Positions 61,701 through 64,000 of a stretch of DNA of 64,000 nucleotides are shown here, in pieces. The DNA lies in NCBI GenBank assembly GCA_036850595.1, contig CM072160.1, positions 12,441,906-12,505,905 on the forward strand, written 5' to 3'. The notes beneath the pieces were generated by a model. The model saw nothing but the letters and a program-made list of their open reading frames with translations. It was not told the origin of the DNA and ran no database searches. Both the position numbers and the translations under genes were made by a program. Source of the DNA: Rhyacichthys aspro (Eukaryota > Chordata > Actinopteri > Gobiiformes > Rhyacichthyidae). Every line of letters starts with the position of its first letter. Within the stretch, counting starts at the first letter, position 1.

Positions 61701-62881
61701 CAAGTATTCACCTGCAACATAGTTACAGTAAAGTTTAGCATGTGTGAGCAAATGCATTTTAAATCCACCTTTAGAAAACACAGTGTAGATTGGTAGAGAT
61801 GTGCTGGAGCTTACCAGAGTCAAGGATGTGGTTATTGCGCAAGTCCAGGATCTGAATGTTGTAGTTAAACTTCAGCAGGTTTCCAAGTTGAGCGGAGTCC
61901 TGAAGGCCGTTTAGCTTGTTGTCAGCCAGGTACAATTCACGCAGATTCATGTTCATCTTTAGAGCAGTAGCTGTAAAAAAGAACATGATAGTGACATGTG
62001 CGGAAAGAACATTAAATTAAAACACAGGAGTAACCAGAGTTTTGCTGAAACCCCTGCCAGGCCGGGTATTCACTCATCTTACCCAGTAACATGAGAGGTC
62101 TGCCAGACAACCCAGCATTCTCCAGGTGGAGCACTGCCAGGCTGCCACTGATCCTGAGTGCTCGGGCAACAAAGGGAGCAGAATGATCCAGGAGAGGGGT
62201 GTTACGTGCGTCCAGATACTGCAGAGAGCTCGTCTGACAGGAAAATGCAATGCAACAGTGAAAAATAAACAGACATGCATCTTGTGTATGAAAGTAGGAT
62301 GTTAGGATGGAGTACTTGGATAGATAAACTGTTACCTGTGTTAGCTTGTGTGGTTTATATAATTGTACAATAATTGTGGTTTATAAATTGTTAATTTGTT
62401 GTTATGACTACAACTTCTGACCAACTCTGGTGTCAGGCTTCACAGCTGATTGTAACATCAACAAGTGCTGTTTGCCCCTGGCACTTTGGCCCTTTGGAGT
62501 AAGAATACACAAAATAGAAAACCTGAAGCTTTGGTCAGACTTCCTTCCCGTTCTCCAAACGTCGGTCGTAGTGGCCAGAATATAACACAGGCAATAGTCT
62601 AATTATCCAAAAATACTATAGCATACAAGAAAAATACTTAATAAGAGGGGCACTTTGTAAATTGTCCCAAGGATCACTTTATTAACATTTATATATTTTA
62701 AAAAATCATTATCAATTCCTTCATATTGTTTGAAATATTACTGGGGAAAAGTTTCTGTTACCTTTCTCATCATATGAGCAGCAGCCTGCCATCCTCGTGT
62801 GCCAATGTGTTTGTTGAAGGAGATATTAAGGTGCGTGGCAGACTCGTAGTACTCAATCATATCAAACAAAGCTGATGCACC
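58739..62881 (-). CDS. ppp1r37: ppp1r37, leucine-rich-repeat PP1 regulatory subunit (3' part)
   Basis: Protein phosphatase 1 regulatory subunit 37, a PP1 inhibitor. The 5' exons lie beyond the window. Exons in transcript order: 62762-62881, 62083-62233, 61815-61970, 61501-61613, 60709-60850, 60458-60624, 58898-60374, 58739-58815; 2403 nt, 800 residues here (human full length about 691). The first six exons encode leucine-rich repeats, for example LRELYLADNKLNGLQDS, LVTLVLWNNQLTHNGM, LETLNLGHNSVGNEG and LLRLDLRENEIKTGGLM, nearly identical to human. The 1477-bp exon encodes a low-complexity acidic Ser/Thr/Glu-rich region with several EEEE and EDED runs, much longer than in mammals. The last exon encodes SCGQDLEELLLEASLETG, which matches the conserved C-terminus. 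The PP1-docking RVxF motif known near the human N-terminus would be in the missing part. Confidence 0.95.
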
Positions 62882-64000
62882 CTGAAAAGAGTTGTTTACA
62901 AAAGGCATTGCAGGTTAAGATTTTGTGAGGTTATAGCTAAAGTAGCCCTATTTAAAACTAGAGGACCCTGGCCCGTGCTAATAATTACAATAAAAATAAA
63001 AAACTATCTGACTGATTCATTCAATTCATATTTAAATGATTCAGATACAAAAAGGAAGTATTTGGATTTAGGAGTTTTCGTTAATTACAATGGATTTTAA
63101 AAACTGGTCTTTATGATACAAGCTATCCTTGCTGAGGAGACTTTAAGACATTTCATTGCATATTGAGGTAATAAGCCTTTATGTGGATCAGCCCCTCCAC
63201 TGTCATTCCACAAGATTTAAATTGAATTTAAAAATCACAGTGGATTTGATGTGCAGATTGAAACGTGTGTGATTCTTTGACTCACCTAATGAAACATTAC
63301 TAAGCAGTCTGCCTTACTATTTAGGAACTATTACATTTCTATTACATTTAAAACTAGTAGAATAGTAGTTGTAATAGCCCTCCATGCTTCCTTTGATATA
63401 TTTTTTTTTAAACCAAGTGCCCTACTATTTTGCTTTTCAAGGCAAAGCTCTCATAGGTCCCAGAGCAAATCATTCCTCCTTCCTACACTTGTGACCTTAA
63501 CCACATTCACAGTTGTACAGTGTATATGCAGGACACTTGTTTTAAATTGAAAACCTGGTGACTCAGCGACTGACTCGTGCAACTGTGTCATTCAGATTTC
63601 CAGGAGACTTATCCATGAAGTGAGAGAAGTGCCTTTGACAATGTGTTTGTTTAGATTATGGTGTGTGCCTTTGCATAAGTGCAACAAATGGACTTTGGAC
63701 AGATTTCTTTTCATCATATCTACAATGAATGTTCTCAAGACACTGATTACTGAGAGTAATTAAATTGACCCAGATATGAGGCCTGGTAAATGTATAGTAT
63801 ACTTATGTATGACAGAAAGTAGCCAAGGCCTGTGTCCCTTTGCTGCAAATGGTATCTCTTTGTGAGTATGTCTAGCACAGATGTCCCTAATGGTGTTTAC
63901 ACAAAGGGACATCTAGTGTACACTCTACATCCTCCCAGTGCAATAATGTAAGAGTGAGCAAGAGAAGAGTGACTCAATGCAGCAAACATCATAAACACAG
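62882..64000 (-). other. ppp1r37: ppp1r37 intron sequence
   Basis: Beyond the exon starting at 62881 (acceptor CAG at 62882-62884) no further coding exon with a recognisable LRR protein is visible. This is AT-rich intron extending off the right edge. Confidence 0.6.

Noticed and set aside
1..64000. Searched for CRISPR arrays, phage, toxin-antitoxin or prokaryotic operons and for intact transposases or retroviral genes
   Set aside because: None seen. The window is vertebrate nuclear DNA with spliced genes and no regularly spaced repeats or recognisable pol/gag/transposase reading frames.

Overview
This is a nuclear genomic window from a ray-finned (teleost) fish. The genes are vertebrate and intron-rich, with GT-AG junctions that restore reading frame at almost every boundary and short to moderate introns (about 80 bp to 2.3 kb). 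Most of the gene set lies on human chromosome 19q13: sipa1l3, qpctl, six5, tbcb, clptm1, relb, a selenocysteine tRNA gene and ppp1r37. It therefore looks like a rearranged fish counterpart of human 19q13.1-q13.3, with rrm1 (human 11p15), mrpl28 (human 16p13) and a divergent SLC30-type zinc-transporter-like gene interspersed. No bacterial, phage or CRISPR content was seen, and no intact transposon.

Layout, left to right. 220-14889 (+): complete coding part of sipa1l3, 22 coding exons, 1749 aa. 17135-20479 (-): rrm1, the large subunit of ribonucleotide reductase, with nearly all coding sequence in one 1982-bp exon. 21739-23952 (+): qpctl, a Golgi-type glutaminyl cyclase. 26881-30499 (-): six5 homeobox gene. 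32229-34012 (+): tbcb, a tubulin folding cofactor. 34881-41002 (+): clptm1, a multi-pass membrane protein. 42772-48009 (+): relb, an NF-kB subunit, with a tandemly multiplied N-terminal exon block. 50053-51326 (-): mrpl28, a mitochondrial ribosomal protein. 52321-52407 (-): tRNA-Sec with TATA and PSE-like elements upstream. 53099-55457 (-): slc30a1-like gene that lacks the usual zinc-site residues. 58739-62881 (-): 3' part of ppp1r37; its 5' exons lie beyond the right edge.

The genes do not form an operon; each has its own promoter and role. Regulatory sequence visible by eye includes a palindromic E2F site in rrm1 intron 1, a TCTCGCGAGA element upstream of clptm1, a kB site in the relb promoter, a compact kB/kB/RUNX/octamer cluster between relb and mrpl28, a strong CTCF-type motif between qpctl and six5, and inverted CCAAT boxes upstream of rrm1 and tbcb.

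The observations most worth a second look are the tandem exon pairs (with 18- and 21-bp microexons) in relb, the near-intronless body of rrm1, the zinc-site-deficient SLC30 paralogue, the lymphoid-type motif cluster next to relb, and the tRNA-Sec gene. Gene identities rest on protein sequences I recognise. Exon boundaries were placed by hand from splice consensus and reading-frame continuity. Transcript ends, 5' UTR exons and regulatory roles are inferred.
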